Shown one piece after another: positions 52,089-60,988 of a DNA stretch of 64,000 bases. The DNA comes from Atlantibacter hermannii. Its GTDB lineage: Bacteria; Pseudomonadota; Gammaproteobacteria; Enterobacterales; Enterobacteriaceae. The stretch lies in contig NZ_JAAATR010000112.1 in the NCBI RefSeq assembly GCF_009907385.1, positions 148,992 through 212,991 of the forward strand, given 5' to 3'. The position numbers and the translations under genes are program-made. Numbering within the stretch: position 1 is the stretch's first letter; every line of letters starts with the position of its first letter. A model generated the notes under the pieces. That model did not search any database and was not told where the DNA came from. It was given only the letters and a program-made list of their open reading frames with translations.

Positions 52089-52616
52089 ATGACCACCATC
52101 ACCCCCCTTAGCGCGCCGCAAATTCAGGCGCAACTGGATGCCTTAAGCCAGTTACTGATCGACTGCGTGAATGACGGCGCATCGGTGAGTTTTATGCTGC
52201 CGATGACCCATGACAAGGCGCAGGCGTTCTGGCGCCGGGTAGCGGACAGCGCCGCGCGCGCGGAGCGGATTGTTCTGGTGGCGCTGAACGAGCAACAACA
52301 GATAACCGGCACGGTGCAACTTCTCCTCGATCAGCCGGAAAACCAGCCGCACCGCGCGGATGTCGCGAAGCTGCTGGTCAGCCCTCGCGCCCGGCGTCAG
52401 GGTATTGCCCAACTGCTTATGGACGAGCTGGAAAGCCAGGCGGCCCGGGAAAACAGATCGGTGCTGGTGCTGGATACCGCCACGGGAAGCGGCGCGGAAA
52501 CTTTTTATCAGCAGGCGGGCTGGCAGCGGGTGGGAGAGATCCCCCATTATGCGCTGATGCCGGATGGCGCATCGTGCTCTACTACCTATTACTACAAGCC
52601 TCTGGACCTCAAATAA
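52089..52616 (+). CDS. GNAT family N-acetyltransferase
   Basis: 175 residues from a start at 52089 ([22 protein letters not shown]). The acetyl-CoA binding motif A is clear: [25 protein letters not shown] (R/Q-x-x-G-x-A near residue 105), followed by [30 protein letters not shown]. The longer frame from 51978 lacks support. Single gene divergent from asr; substrate unknown. Confidence 0.85.
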   Translation: MTTITPLSAPQIQAQLDALSQLLIDCVNDGASVSFMLPMTHDKAQAFWRRVADSAARAERIVLVALNEQQQITGTVQLLLDQPENQPHRADVAKLLVSPRARRQGIAQLLMDELESQAARENRSVLVLDTATGSGAETFYQQAGWQRVGEIPHYALMPDGASCSTTYYYKPLDLK

Positions 52617-52745
52617 GGTTGATTCCGCTATCGTACAATTAACCGGCAATGCGTCACTTTCTGATGAAAATTTGCCGGATAATTTTTATTGCTCGCCGAT
52701 ATATTATCCTGCCGCCCCTGTCCAGTTGCGCAAACGCAAAATTAT

Positions 52746-52772
52746 TAACATTTTTGCCATCCTGGCCGATAA
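52746..52772 (+). promoter_or_regulatory. FliA (sigma28) promoter of the GGDEF-EAL gene
   Basis: TAAC at 52746-52749 and GCCGATAA at 52765-52772 are separated by exactly 15 bases. The sigma28 consensus is TAAA-N15-GCCGATAA, so 11 of 12 positions match. The predicted start of transcription would be near 52779, giving a leader of about 68 bases before the gene at 52847. Confidence 0.8.
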
Positions 52773-52846
52773 TAGTTTTACGACTCCTTTTACATAAGCC
52801 ATATTAATGTATTAGCCATCACGGTATGACAGCGGTGTGAATAATA

Positions 52847-54790
52847 ATGCCTAAAAATCAAGAACATACAAAGCTATACCTGTCAGAAGGGGTAAAACTG
52901 TTATACAACAATGCGCTACCTGGCATCTTAATCACCTTTATCACTTCCTCTACCCTGGCCTTTTCATTTCTTAATTCAAGCAATCTGTTCACCAAATTGA
53001 CCTGGTGGGGACTGATGATGGTGGTCCTCATTATTCGCATCATCGATACCCAATTATGGGTAAATGCCAGCGCCACGCGCAAAGGCGATATTTCCTGGAT
53101 TGTACGTTTTTCATCCGGCTGTCTGCTTACGGCGACCATCTGGAGCGCCTATATCCTCTGTTTTTATCACACGTTTTCGACGGAAGAATTTACCGCCGCC
53201 ATTGTTATTCTTTCCGCCATGGCGGGCGGTGCCACCAGCGTATTATCCGGTAACATGATGTTATCCTCGCTGTATAACATTATTATCCTGTTGCCCATGT
53301 CGGTGCTGTTAATCCTCCAGCCGGAGCAGTTTCGGGTAAATTTAGGTTTTCTCGGCGTCTGTTTTACCCTGACGATGATTATTTCCTCTATGAAAGCCGC
53401 CCGCTATATTAAAGAAGCCATCTTATTACGCTACCGGAATCAAACGCTGTTAGAGCGAATGGAAAAAACCATCAAACGGCGTACCCAGGAAGTGTACGAA
53501 ATATCCCATATCGATGCGCTTACCGGGCTTTATAACCGGGTTTCGTTTTTGTCCGCCGCCGAAGAGATCGCTAACCGCTACAAAAACAACCGGGAAAAAG
53601 GCTTTTCAATTTTCTTTATCGATTTAGACGGCTTCAAAAATATCAATGATACCCTCGGCCATGATATTGGCGATATGGTGCTGATTTCACTCAGCGCCCG
53701 GCTGAATGATTTTTATCGCCAGGGGAATTTAATCTGCCGCTGGGGCGGAGATGAATTTATTTATCTGACCACCGAAACCGACCGTCATCTTACCTGGCAA
53801 CTGGCGGAGAATATGGTCACCAGCCTGTCTCGCCCGATCCTGCTGGATGACCAGACCATTACCCTGGGCGCAACCATTGGCATTGCGGTGTGCCCGGAAC
53901 ACGATACCTCCATCACCCGACTGATCCAGCTGGCAGATATCGCCATGTATTCGCAAAAAGGCAAATACCCGGAGCGGGTCGCCTTTTATAATCATGAACT
54001 TGAAGAAAGCCTGCGGCGCAAAATCACCCTGAACGAGGCGCTGCGCTACGCGCTGGATCGCAACGAGTTTCGCGCGGTTTATCAACCCATCGTCGACGGC
54101 AACGGCGAGATTGTCAGTTTCGAGGCGCTGCTGCGCTGGCATTTCCAGGGCCGGGATATTTCTCCGGCGGAATTTATTCCGCTCATGGAGCAGAGCGGGC
54201 GTATTGTCCAGATTGGCAACTGGATTATGGAAGAGGCCTGCCGGATCCTCTCCGAAATGCTGAAACTGAAGTCGGGTATTTCGATGTGCGTGAATATTTC
54301 GATAATCCAGTTCTACGACAAAGAGTTCGTTGATAACGTCAATAATCTTATCGATCGCTATGCCATTCCACCGCATTTACTGCATCTCGAAGTGACCGAG
54401 TCGATTATTCACTCCGAACAGCACACGATTTATCACAAAGTCAGCCAGTTGCAGAAACGCGGCGTAAAATTCTCGGTGGATGATTTCGGCACCGGTTATT
54501 CCAGCCTGTCGGTGATCCACAATATGAGCATCGACTTTATTAAAATCGACCGCTCATTTATCAATAATATTGAAAATAAAGGCCGCACCATTGTCCAGGC
54601 GGTAAAAGATATTTCTGAAAGCCTGGATTTCGACGTGATTGCCGAAGGGGTGGAAACCGAAACCCAGGTAGCCATCCTGAAGCAGTGCGGCGTGCATTTT
54701 ATGCAGGGCTATTATTTCTCACGCCCGCTGGAACAGGGCGCGGCGCTGCATATCCTTGCTGCCGGTCACGCGCTCTGCGCGGCGAATTAA
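52847..54790 (+). CDS. Membrane GGDEF-EAL cyclic di-GMP protein
   Basis: 647 residues. About six N-terminal helices (24-185) form a membrane sensor of unnamed type, followed by a short coiled coil (ERMEKTIKRRTQEVYEI). The GGDEF domain starts at ALTGLYNRVSF (about 224) and has an intact WGGDEF (300-304) without an RxxD inhibitory site. The EAL domain keeps EALLRW (426-431), the metal site residues in HLEVTES and VDDFGTGYSS, KIDRSFI and AEGVETE, so phosphodiesterase activity is likely. A sigma28 promoter precedes it. Its stop overlaps the convergent MocR gene by four bases. Confidence 0.9.
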   Translation: MPKNQEHTKLYLSEGVKLLYNNALPGILITFITSSTLAFSFLNSSNLFTKLTWWGLMMVVLIIRIIDTQLWVNASATRKGDISWIVRFSSGCLLTATIWSAYILCFYHTFSTEEFTAAIVILSAMAGGATSVLSGNMMLSSLYNIIILLPMSVLLILQPEQFRVNLGFLGVCFTLTMIISSMKAARYIKEAILLRYRNQTLLERMEKTIKRRTQEVYEISHIDALTGLYNRVSFLSAAEEIANRYKNNREKGFSIFFIDLDGFKNINDTLGHDIGDMVLISLSARLNDFYRQGNLICRWGGDEFIYLTTETDRHLTWQLAENMVTSLSRPILLDDQTITLGATIGIAVCPEHDTSITRLIQLADIAMYSQKGKYPERVAFYNHELEESLRRKITLNEALRYALDRNEFRAVYQPIVDGNGEIVSFEALLRWHFQGRDISPAEFIPLMEQSGRIVQIGNWIMEEACRILSEMLKLKSGISMCVNISIIQFYDKEFVDNVNNLIDRYAIPPHLLHLEVTESIIHSEQHTIYHKVSQLQKRGVKFSVDDFGTGYSSLSVIHNMSIDFIKIDRSFINNIENKGRTIVQAVKDISESLDFDVIAEGVETETQVAILKQCGVHFMQGYYFSRPLEQGAALHILAAGHALCAAN

Positions 54791-56175
54791 GCCAGTAGCG
54801 CCAGGGTTTCGACGCGTGGGCGGCTGATTAACGCGATGGCCTGCTCCGTCGAGGCGATATTGGTGTAGCTCATCACCAGACCATAGCGTTTTGCGTTCAG
54901 ACAATACCAGCCGGAGAGCGCGCTGACCTGTAGCTGATGGCGCTGCCACAGTGCCGCCAGCTCGCTATCGCGCGTGCTGGCGCGCAGGAAGGCGACGATA
55001 TGCATCCCGCCATCGGAAAGCTCTATCTCAAACAGCCCCGGATAGACGATTTGCAGCGCCTCCAGCAGCATCTTGCGCCGCTGCTGATACAGCGCGCGCA
55101 TTTTCTTGAGGTGCTTATAGAAATGACCTTCGCCGAGAAACGCCGCGAGAATTTTTTGGGTCAGCACCGGCTGCCCGGCCTCCATGATTTCGCCAATTTC
55201 CCGAAACCGCGCAATGGTCGTTTTCGGCATCACGATATAGCTGATGCGCAGGGCGGGCATCACGGTTTTACTGAACGTTCCGGTGTAAATCACCCGATCG
55301 TGGATATCGAGGCTTTTCAGCGCCGGTAGCACTTTGCGGGTGTAGTGGAATTCGCCGTCGTAATCGTCCTCGATAATCCAGCGCTGGCTGGCCGCCGCCC
55401 ACTCCAGCAACTGGTGCTTACGCGGCAGCGAGAGCGTCACGGCGAGCGGGCTGTGGTGCGAGGGGGTGACGATGGCGAAGCGGGCGTCGGCATGATGGCG
55501 CAGCAGGTAATCCACGTCGATGCCCTGCCGGTCCACCGGTACGTAGTGCAGTCGCCTCGCAAAGCGCTTCAACAGCCGCTGACCGAAAAAATAGCCCGGA
55601 TCTTCAAACACCACTTTATCGTTATTTTCCCCCAGCGCGTGGAGGATCAACATCAAATTGCTGCGGTAGCCGCTGGTGACGAACACCTGTTCCGCCGTGC
55701 AGTTCAACCCGCGGGAAATATTCACATAGCTGGCGATGGCTTCGCGCAGCGGAGCATAGCCCATCACCGGCGGGTTGGTCATCTCGCCGGGGCGCAGGCC
55801 GCGCACCGCTTTACCCGCCAGCAGCAGCCATTTTTTATTCGGGAACGCATCCAGCGCCGGAATGCCAAGCCGCAAATAGCCCGCCCCGTCGCGCAGATCG
55901 AGAAACTGATTCAGCGCGGTATCGTCGCTGTCAGGCGTCATATCAGGCCGCGGGGTAGACATCACCAGATCCGGGTTTACGCAGGTACCTTTCGCCCCCT
56001 GGCTCACCAGGTAGCCTTCGCCAACCAGTACCGCATACGCCGCCTCCACGGTTTTACGGGCGACGTTAAGCTCCTCGGCCAGCACGCGGATTGACGGCAC
56101 CTTATCCCCCGGCTTTAACACCCCCGCGAGGATGTTTTGCCGGTAACGCGCGTAAATTTCCCGATAACCCATCAT
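54787..56175 (-). CDS. MocR/PdxR-family transcriptional regulator
   Basis: 462 residues: a GntR winged helix (about 1-68, PGDKVPSIRVLAEELNVARKTV) fused to an aminotransferase class I domain. The PLP lysine is Lys303 in TGTFSKTVMPALR, and the Asp that holds the pyridine nitrogen is probably in IIEDDYDGEFHY (268-279). Such regulators sense PLP or amino compounds rather than transaminate. It is divergent from the CMD-family gene at 56299, its probable target. The start at 56175 has an AGGA site. Confidence 0.9.
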   Translation of the reverse strand: MMGYREIYARYRQNILAGVLKPGDKVPSIRVLAEELNVARKTVEAAYAVLVGEGYLVSQGAKGTCVNPDLVMSTPRPDMTPDSDDTALNQFLDLRDGAGYLRLGIPALDAFPNKKWLLLAGKAVRGLRPGEMTNPPVMGYAPLREAIASYVNISRGLNCTAEQVFVTSGYRSNLMLILHALGENNDKVVFEDPGYFFGQRLLKRFARRLHYVPVDRQGIDVDYLLRHHADARFAIVTPSHHSPLAVTLSLPRKHQLLEWAAASQRWIIEDDYDGEFHYTRKVLPALKSLDIHDRVIYTGTFSKTVMPALRISYIVMPKTTIARFREIGEIMEAGQPVLTQKILAAFLGEGHFYKHLKKMRALYQQRRKMLLEALQIVYPGLFEIELSDGGMHIVAFLRASTRDSELAALWQRHQLQVSALSGWYCLNAKRYGLVMSYTNIASTEQAIALISRPRVETLALLA

Positions 56176-56298
56176 GATGTCCTACCTGTTTTTCACGGTG
56201 TTGACCCTTTCGGGTACGTCATATCCTCTTAAGATATCGCTTATCGGAACCTCATGCTCCCTTTTACATTTATCACCTGCCATAAAGAGGATAAGACA
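56176..56298. promoter_or_regulatory. Divergent promoter region of the MocR gene and CMD gene
   Basis: A 123-bp region with the inverted repeat atatc-ctcttaa-gatat near 56220-56236, a possible operator. MocR proteins often bind direct repeats here, but none is convincing by eye. Confidence 0.4.
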
Positions 56299-56778
56299 AT
56301 GACGACTCGCATAAATCATTTCCAGGCGGCGCCAGCGCTGGCGAAAGCGCTCTCTGATGCCAGCATCGCATCACACAAAAGCTCGCTGGATCCGACCATT
56401 AAGAATCTGATTGAAATTCGCGTTTCTCAGTTGAACGGCTGCGCGTTCTGCCTGGATATGCACGTTAAACAGGCGAAGTTAAAAGAGGAGCGCGAATTGC
56501 GTATCCATCACCTGTCGATTTGGCGTGAGTCGCCGCTGTTTAGCGCAAAGGAAAAAGCGGCGCTGGCCCTGGCGGAAGCCTTAACGCGGATTAGCGAACA
56601 CGGGGTAAGCGATGAATTGTATCGCGCGATGCAGGCGCACTTCAGCGAGACGCAGCTCTCTGAACTCACCTTCGCGATCGCCCTCATCAACACCTGGAAC
56701 CGGCTGCAAATATTATCGCGTATGACGCCCGGCGCGCTGGATGCCGCTCAGGGCCTGGACCGCGCTAATCTGCGTTAA
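56299..56778 (+). CDS. Carboxymuconolactone decarboxylase / AhpD-like protein
   Basis: 159 residues, all-helical, from a start at 56299 with an aagagg site. The AhpD-type redox site is present: NGCAFCLDMH, with Cys48, Cys51 and His55. The sequence LIEIRVSQLNGCAFCLDMHV is typical of alkylhydroperoxidase-like proteins. It is divergent from a MocR regulator, an arrangement common for this family. A peroxidase or thiol-oxidoreductase role is likely; substrate unknown. Confidence 0.88.
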   Translation: MTTRINHFQAAPALAKALSDASIASHKSSLDPTIKNLIEIRVSQLNGCAFCLDMHVKQAKLKEERELRIHHLSIWRESPLFSAKEKAALALAEALTRISEHGVSDELYRAMQAHFSETQLSELTFAIALINTWNRLQILSRMTPGALDAAQGLDRANLR

Positions 56779-56787
56779 AAAGAAAAG

Positions 56788-56823
56788 CAAAACGCCCGTC
56801 AGCACAGGCTGCCGGGCGTTTTG
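56788..56823. terminator. Bidirectional terminator
   Basis: caaaacgcccg and cgggcgttttg pair around a 14-base loop between the CMD gene and the convergent metQ-like gene, with A and T runs on the two sides. Confidence 0.9.
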
Positions 56824-56835
56824 TTTGTAACAGGA

Positions 56836-57639
56836 TCAGTTATTTACCGGAATGACCGCGCCTTTGTATTTGGTACGGATCCAGTCCTGAATCTCTTTGG
56901 AGTGCAGCACATCAACCAGCGCGACGATATCTTTCTTCTTCTCGTCGCCTTTATGCACGGTGATGATGTTGGCATACGGGTTGTTTTCGCCGCTCTCAAC
57001 CGCGATCGGATCTTTCACCGGATCCAGGCCCGCGTCGATGGCGTAGTTGGCGTTAATCACCACCGCATCACCTTCGTCGTTGTTATACATCTGCGGCAGC
57101 AGAGATCCTTCTACGTTCGGCAGGAACTGCAATTTTTTCGGGTTTTCCACCACGTCGCTGATGCGCGCGGAAACTTTATCCACGCCCGGCTTCAGCTTGA
57201 TCACGCCCTCTTTTTCGAAGATAGACAGGATACGGCCCTCTTCCGCCACCGCATCACGCATGATCACGCGGCCATTTTCCGGCAGATCTTTCAGAGACTT
57301 GTATTTTTTGGAGTAGATGCCGATCGGCTCGATATGGATCGCGCCCGCGCTGACGAAATCATAGGTTTTATCGCCGGCATGATCTTTCAGCACGCTGTTC
57401 AGATACGGGATGTGCTGGAAGTAGTTAGCGTCGATATCGCGGCTGGCCAGCGCGGTGTTCGGCAGGATGTAATCCTGGAACGGACGGATTTCCAGGTCGA
57501 TGCCCTGCTTCGCCAGAATCGGTTTCGCCTGCTCAAGAATTTCCGCGTGCGGCACGTTGGACGCGCCCACGGTCAGGGTGTCGGCCCAGGCGGAGAAACT
57601 CAGGGTTGCCGCTGCTATCAGTGTCAGTACTTTTTTCAT
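56836..57639 (-). CDS. MetQ/NlpA-type substrate-binding protein
   Basis: 267 residues. Signal peptide MKKVLTLIAAATLSFSAWA has no lipobox Cys, so it should be soluble in the periplasm, unlike MetQ. The mature part is of the NlpA family: LTVGASNVPHAEILEQAKPIL, FQDYILPNTALASRDIDANYFQHIPYL split near residue 60, and NANYAIDAGLDP. It is the last gene of a metN-metI-metQ-like operon. Methionine or a derivative is the likely ligand, but Salmonella SfbA-type proteins linked to iron are related, so this stays open. Confidence 0.87.
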   Translation of the reverse strand: MKKVLTLIAAATLSFSAWADTLTVGASNVPHAEILEQAKPILAKQGIDLEIRPFQDYILPNTALASRDIDANYFQHIPYLNSVLKDHAGDKTYDFVSAGAIHIEPIGIYSKKYKSLKDLPENGRVIMRDAVAEEGRILSIFEKEGVIKLKPGVDKVSARISDVVENPKKLQFLPNVEGSLLPQMYNNDEGDAVVINANYAIDAGLDPVKDPIAVESGENNPYANIITVHKGDEKKKDIVALVDVLHSKEIQDWIRTKYKGAVIPVNN

Positions 57640-57660
57640 GATGTGTGTTCTCTTTTGTTT

Positions 57661-58329
57661 TTAACGTTTATCTAAATAAGAGGTAATGGCATCACCAATA
57701 AACTGAATGATGAAAACGATGATCAGGATGGTCACCGTCGCCACCAGGGTGACGTCATTATGGTTACGCTGAAAGCCTTCCAGATAAGCAAGGTTACCTA
57801 ACCCGCCCGCACCAATCACACCGGCCATGGCGCTGTAGCTCACCAGGGCGATCAGGGTGACGGTGATGCCTGACACTAACGCGGGCGATGATTCAGGCAG
57901 CAAAACGCGGAAAATCAGGGTACTCATGCGCGCGCCCATGGAGCGGGTGGCCTCAATAACGCCTTTATCCACTTCACGCAGGGCGATTTCCACCAGACGC
58001 GCGTAGAACGGCGCAGCGCCGACTATCAGCGCGGGCAGCGCCGCGTTGGCCCCGAGAATGGTGCCGACCATCGCTTTGGTAAACGGGATCAGCAGCACAA
58101 TCAGGATGATGAACGGGATCGAGCGGAACACGTTCACCACGATGGAAATCACGCTGTAAATCGCGCGGTTCTGGAACAGGCCGCCTTTGGCGGTCAAAAA
58201 CAGCGCCAGCCCGAGCACAATGCCGAGGGCGAAGGTCGCCACGCCGGAGAGCGCGGTCATGTATAAGGTTTCCTGAGTCGCCGCCAGCAGCTGCGGCCAT
58301 TTCAGGTGGGGAAACAGTGAATCATCCAT
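57661..58329 (-). CDS. MetI-type ABC transporter permease
   Basis: 222 residues with five helices. The start at 58329 (MDDSLFPHLKWPQLLAATQETLYM) overlaps the end of the ATPase gene by eight bases; the longer frame inside that gene is not conserved. The EAA loop is EATRSMGARMSTLIFRVLLPES (about 127-148), and GAGGLGNLAYLEGF follows as in MetI. Inner membrane. Confidence 0.9.
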   Translation of the reverse strand: MDDSLFPHLKWPQLLAATQETLYMTALSGVATFALGIVLGLALFLTAKGGLFQNRAIYSVISIVVNVFRSIPFIILIVLLIPFTKAMVGTILGANAALPALIVGAAPFYARLVEIALREVDKGVIEATRSMGARMSTLIFRVLLPESSPALVSGITVTLIALVSYSAMAGVIGAGGLGNLAYLEGFQRNHNDVTLVATVTILIIVFIIQFIGDAITSYLDKR

Positions 58330-59338
58330 GTTTAATGACCTCGCAGTGGATCTCGTGCTGGCGCAAATCCGCGAGGATGCTTTCCAGTTGTTCATTATTC
58401 GCCGTGACGTGCAGCCACAGTTGACCAAACACGCCGTGGGCGGTCTGGCTCATCTTGCCGTGCAGAATGTTAAACGGCAGGCCGTAGCGCAGGGTCAGTT
58501 CGCCCACCACCGGCTGATGGGTGCTGTGGCCGACAAACGTCAGTTTGATAATGGCGCCGTCCAGGTTGTTCACCAGGGTTTCATCGAACGCGTCGCTCTC
58601 CTGGCTAATCTGGCGCACAAACTGGCGGGTGATTTCCTGCTGCGGGTGGGTAAAGACGCTGAGCACTTCGCCTTCTTCCACCACGCGGCCATTTTCCATC
58701 ACCGCCACGCGATCGCAGATTTTGCGCACCACGTGCATTTCGTGGGTGATCAGCACGATGGTCAGGCCAAAGCGGCGATTGATGTCCGCCAGCAGATCGA
58801 GGATCTGATCGGTGGTTTGCGGATCGAGCGCCGATGTCGCTTCATCGCACAGCAGCACGTCCGGGTTATTCGCCAGCGCACGGGCGATCCCCACGCGCTG
58901 TTTCTGGCCGCCGCTGAGTTTCGACGGATAGGCATTTTCGCGACCGTTCAGGCCGACAAGGTCGATCAGTTCCGCGACGCGCTTTTTAATTTCCGCTTTC
59001 GGGACGCCGGCGATCTGCATCGAGAACGCGATGTTCTCGCTGACGGTGCGCGACCACAGCAGGTTAAAGTGCTGGAACACCATGCTGATTTTCAGCCGCG
59101 CCCGGCGCAGAGCTTCCCCGCTGGCGGCGGAGATATTTTGCCCGGCGATCGTCACACTGCCGGAGGTCGGTTTTTCCAGCCCGTTAAGCAGGCGGATCAG
59201 GGTGCTTTTGCCCGCGCCGCTGTAGCCGATAATGCCGTAAACTTGTCCGCGCTCGATATCGAGACTGACGTCATCCACCGCGGTCAGCGCATCCTTGCCG
59301 TGGTGGAAGATTTTCGAAATATTCCGCAAAACAATCAT
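58322..59338 (-). CDS. MetN-type ABC transporter ATPase
   Basis: 338 residues from a start at 59338 (MIVLRNISKIFHHGKDALTAVDD), where an AGGGAT site lies upstream. Walker A GYSGAGKSTLIRLL (about 40), signature KLSGGQKQRVGIARAL, Walker B VLLCDEATSALDP and the His switch ITHEMHV are complete. The C-terminal NIL/ACT domain (about 260-338), used for methionine feedback in MetN, is present. First gene of the operon; no MetJ box (AGACGTCT repeats) was seen upstream. Confidence 0.92.
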   Translation of the reverse strand: MIVLRNISKIFHHGKDALTAVDDVSLDIERGQVYGIIGYSGAGKSTLIRLLNGLEKPTSGSVTIAGQNISAASGEALRRARLKISMVFQHFNLLWSRTVSENIAFSMQIAGVPKAEIKKRVAELIDLVGLNGRENAYPSKLSGGQKQRVGIARALANNPDVLLCDEATSALDPQTTDQILDLLADINRRFGLTIVLITHEMHVVRKICDRVAVMENGRVVEEGEVLSVFTHPQQEITRQFVRQISQESDAFDETLVNNLDGAIIKLTFVGHSTHQPVVGELTLRYGLPFNILHGKMSQTAHGVFGQLWLHVTANNEQLESILADLRQHEIHCEVIKHG

Positions 59339-59612
59339 GATGTGTTGATATCCCTGGAATCCCGCCAGCGAGGGTTTGCGCCGCCACTGAGGTTTTCTCA
59401 TTTTTTGGTTATTCACTTTTCAACGACTATAACCAGCCGTTTTGATACACAGAACGAATAAATAATTCTGCGTTATAGCTAACTGATATATAGGTGAGCC
59501 AAGTCGTTACAAGGACGCATTGGCTGGCCATTCAGACTGGGCGCTGACAAAAATTTCCGCGTGGCGCGCTGCTATAGTTGGTTTATTCCCCCTGAAAAGA
59601 GAGCGGCGGCAA

Positions 59613-60236
59613 ATGCTAAAAATTCTTGGAAAAAGCACCTCGATAAACGTGCGCAAAGTGCTCTGGACCTGTGAAGAACTCGGCCTGGAATATCATCAGG
59701 AAGATTACGGCAGCGGCTTTGCGCCAACCGATACGCCGGAGTTTCTGGCGCTCAACCCGAATGGGCTGGTGCCGGTGCTGATTGACGAAGGTTTTGTGCT
59801 GTGGGAATCCAATACCATTTGCCGCTATCTGGTGGGTAAGGCGGGCCGTGATGATTTGCTGTCCAGCACCCCACGCGGTCGGGCGCGGGTGGAAAAATGG
59901 ATGGACTGGCAGGCGACCGAGCTGAACAGCGCCTGGCGCTATGCCTTTAACGCGCTGGTGCGCAAAAACCCGGCTTACAATCTGCAAAGCGAAATCGACG
60001 CCAGCATCTCTGACTGGAACCGTTGCATCACCATGCTGGATCACACGCTCCAGCAAAGCGGGATGTGGGTGACCGGGCAGACCTTTACGCTGGCGGATAT
60101 CGTGCTCGGCCTGTCGGTCAACCGCTGGAAAATGACGCCGATCGATCGCCCCGCTGTCCCGGCGGTAGACGCGTGGTTTGCGCGGCTTGGGCAACGCCCG
60201 GCGTTCCGCCGTCATGGCGACAACGGCACGCCGTAA
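59613..60236 (+). CDS. Glutathione S-transferase family protein
   Basis: 207 residues from a start at 59613 (MLKILGKSTSINVRKVLWTCEEL). The thioredoxin-like domain has the glutathione site LNPNGLVPVLID and WESNTICRYL; the helical domain carries FTLADIVLGLSVNRW. The Ser/Asn near residue 9-12 may be the catalytic group. Single gene; substrate unknown. The frame from 59520 adds a non-conserved leader. Confidence 0.88.
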   Translation: MLKILGKSTSINVRKVLWTCEELGLEYHQEDYGSGFAPTDTPEFLALNPNGLVPVLIDEGFVLWESNTICRYLVGKAGRDDLLSSTPRGRARVEKWMDWQATELNSAWRYAFNALVRKNPAYNLQSEIDASISDWNRCITMLDHTLQQSGMWVTGQTFTLADIVLGLSVNRWKMTPIDRPAVPAVDAWFARLGQRPAFRRHGDNGTP

Positions 60237-60239
60237 CGG

Positions 60240-60920
60240 TTAGCCGTTAAGTTTATCGCGCAGGGCCTCGCCGACGCCGGTGGCGGACTGCGGGTTCTGC
60301 CCGGTGATCAGGTTGCCGTCGACGAGGGTCAGCGGCTGCCACTCTCCCACCGCCTGGTGCAGCGCGCCACGGCTTTTCAGGGTCGTTTCCAGCAAGAACG
60401 GCACCACCTCCGCCAGCTTCACCGCGCGCTCTTCCGCATCGGTAAAAGCCGCGACGCGTTTGCCCTCCACCAGATAGCGCCCGTCGCTGAGCGTGGCGTT
60501 CACCAGCGCCGCCGGGCCGTGACAGACGGCGGCAACCGGTTTATCGGCTTCGTAGAGCTCGCGGATCAGGCGCTGCACGTCCGGGCAATCCGGGAAATCC
60601 CACATGGTGCCGTGCCCGCCGACAAATAACACCGCGCTGTAGTCATCGCTGTGGGTGTCCGAAAGTTTGAGGGTATGGCTGAGCCGTTGCTGGAACGCCT
60701 CGTCATTCCAGTAACGGGCATTCACGTCATCATCCAAATCCACGCCGTAGACCGGCGGCAGACCGCCCTGGATTGAGGCAAGAACGCCGGGAATGCCTGC
60801 CTGTTCCAGCACGTGTAAGGGATGAACGAGTTCAGAAAAATAGAAACCGGAAATGTTGTGCGCCACGTCGCTGTAGCTGGTGAGCACAAACAGAACCGGT
60901 TTACGGGTTGGCTGGGTCAT
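60240..60920 (-). CDS. DJ-1/PfpI family protein (Hsp31-like)
   Basis: 226 residues from a start at 60920. The class I glutamine-amidotransferase-like fold has a nucleophile elbow AVCHGPAAL (Cys133, His134) and an acidic residue in SGFYFSELVHP (Glu30), plus GGHGTMWDFPDCPDV. These mark the Hsp31/glyoxalase III side of the superfamily. It could be a glyoxalase or chaperone; no direct context supports either. It converges with the GST gene, three bases away. Confidence 0.85.
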   Translation of the reverse strand: MTQPTRKPVLFVLTSYSDVAHNISGFYFSELVHPLHVLEQAGIPGVLASIQGGLPPVYGVDLDDDVNARYWNDEAFQQRLSHTLKLSDTHSDDYSAVLFVGGHGTMWDFPDCPDVQRLIRELYEADKPVAAVCHGPAALVNATLSDGRYLVEGKRVAAFTDAEERAVKLAEVVPFLLETTLKSRGALHQAVGEWQPLTLVDGNLITGQNPQSATGVGEALRDKLNG

Positions 60921-60988
60921 CGTGGTATGTCTCCCTGGTGTTAATCCATCACACAAGTATAGACACGCGATGCGCCCAGCCGTTGGGG

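Noticed and set aside
58328..59461. 377-codon plus-strand open frame
   Set aside because: Antisense to the metN-type ATPase gene, whose Walker and signature motifs are complete.
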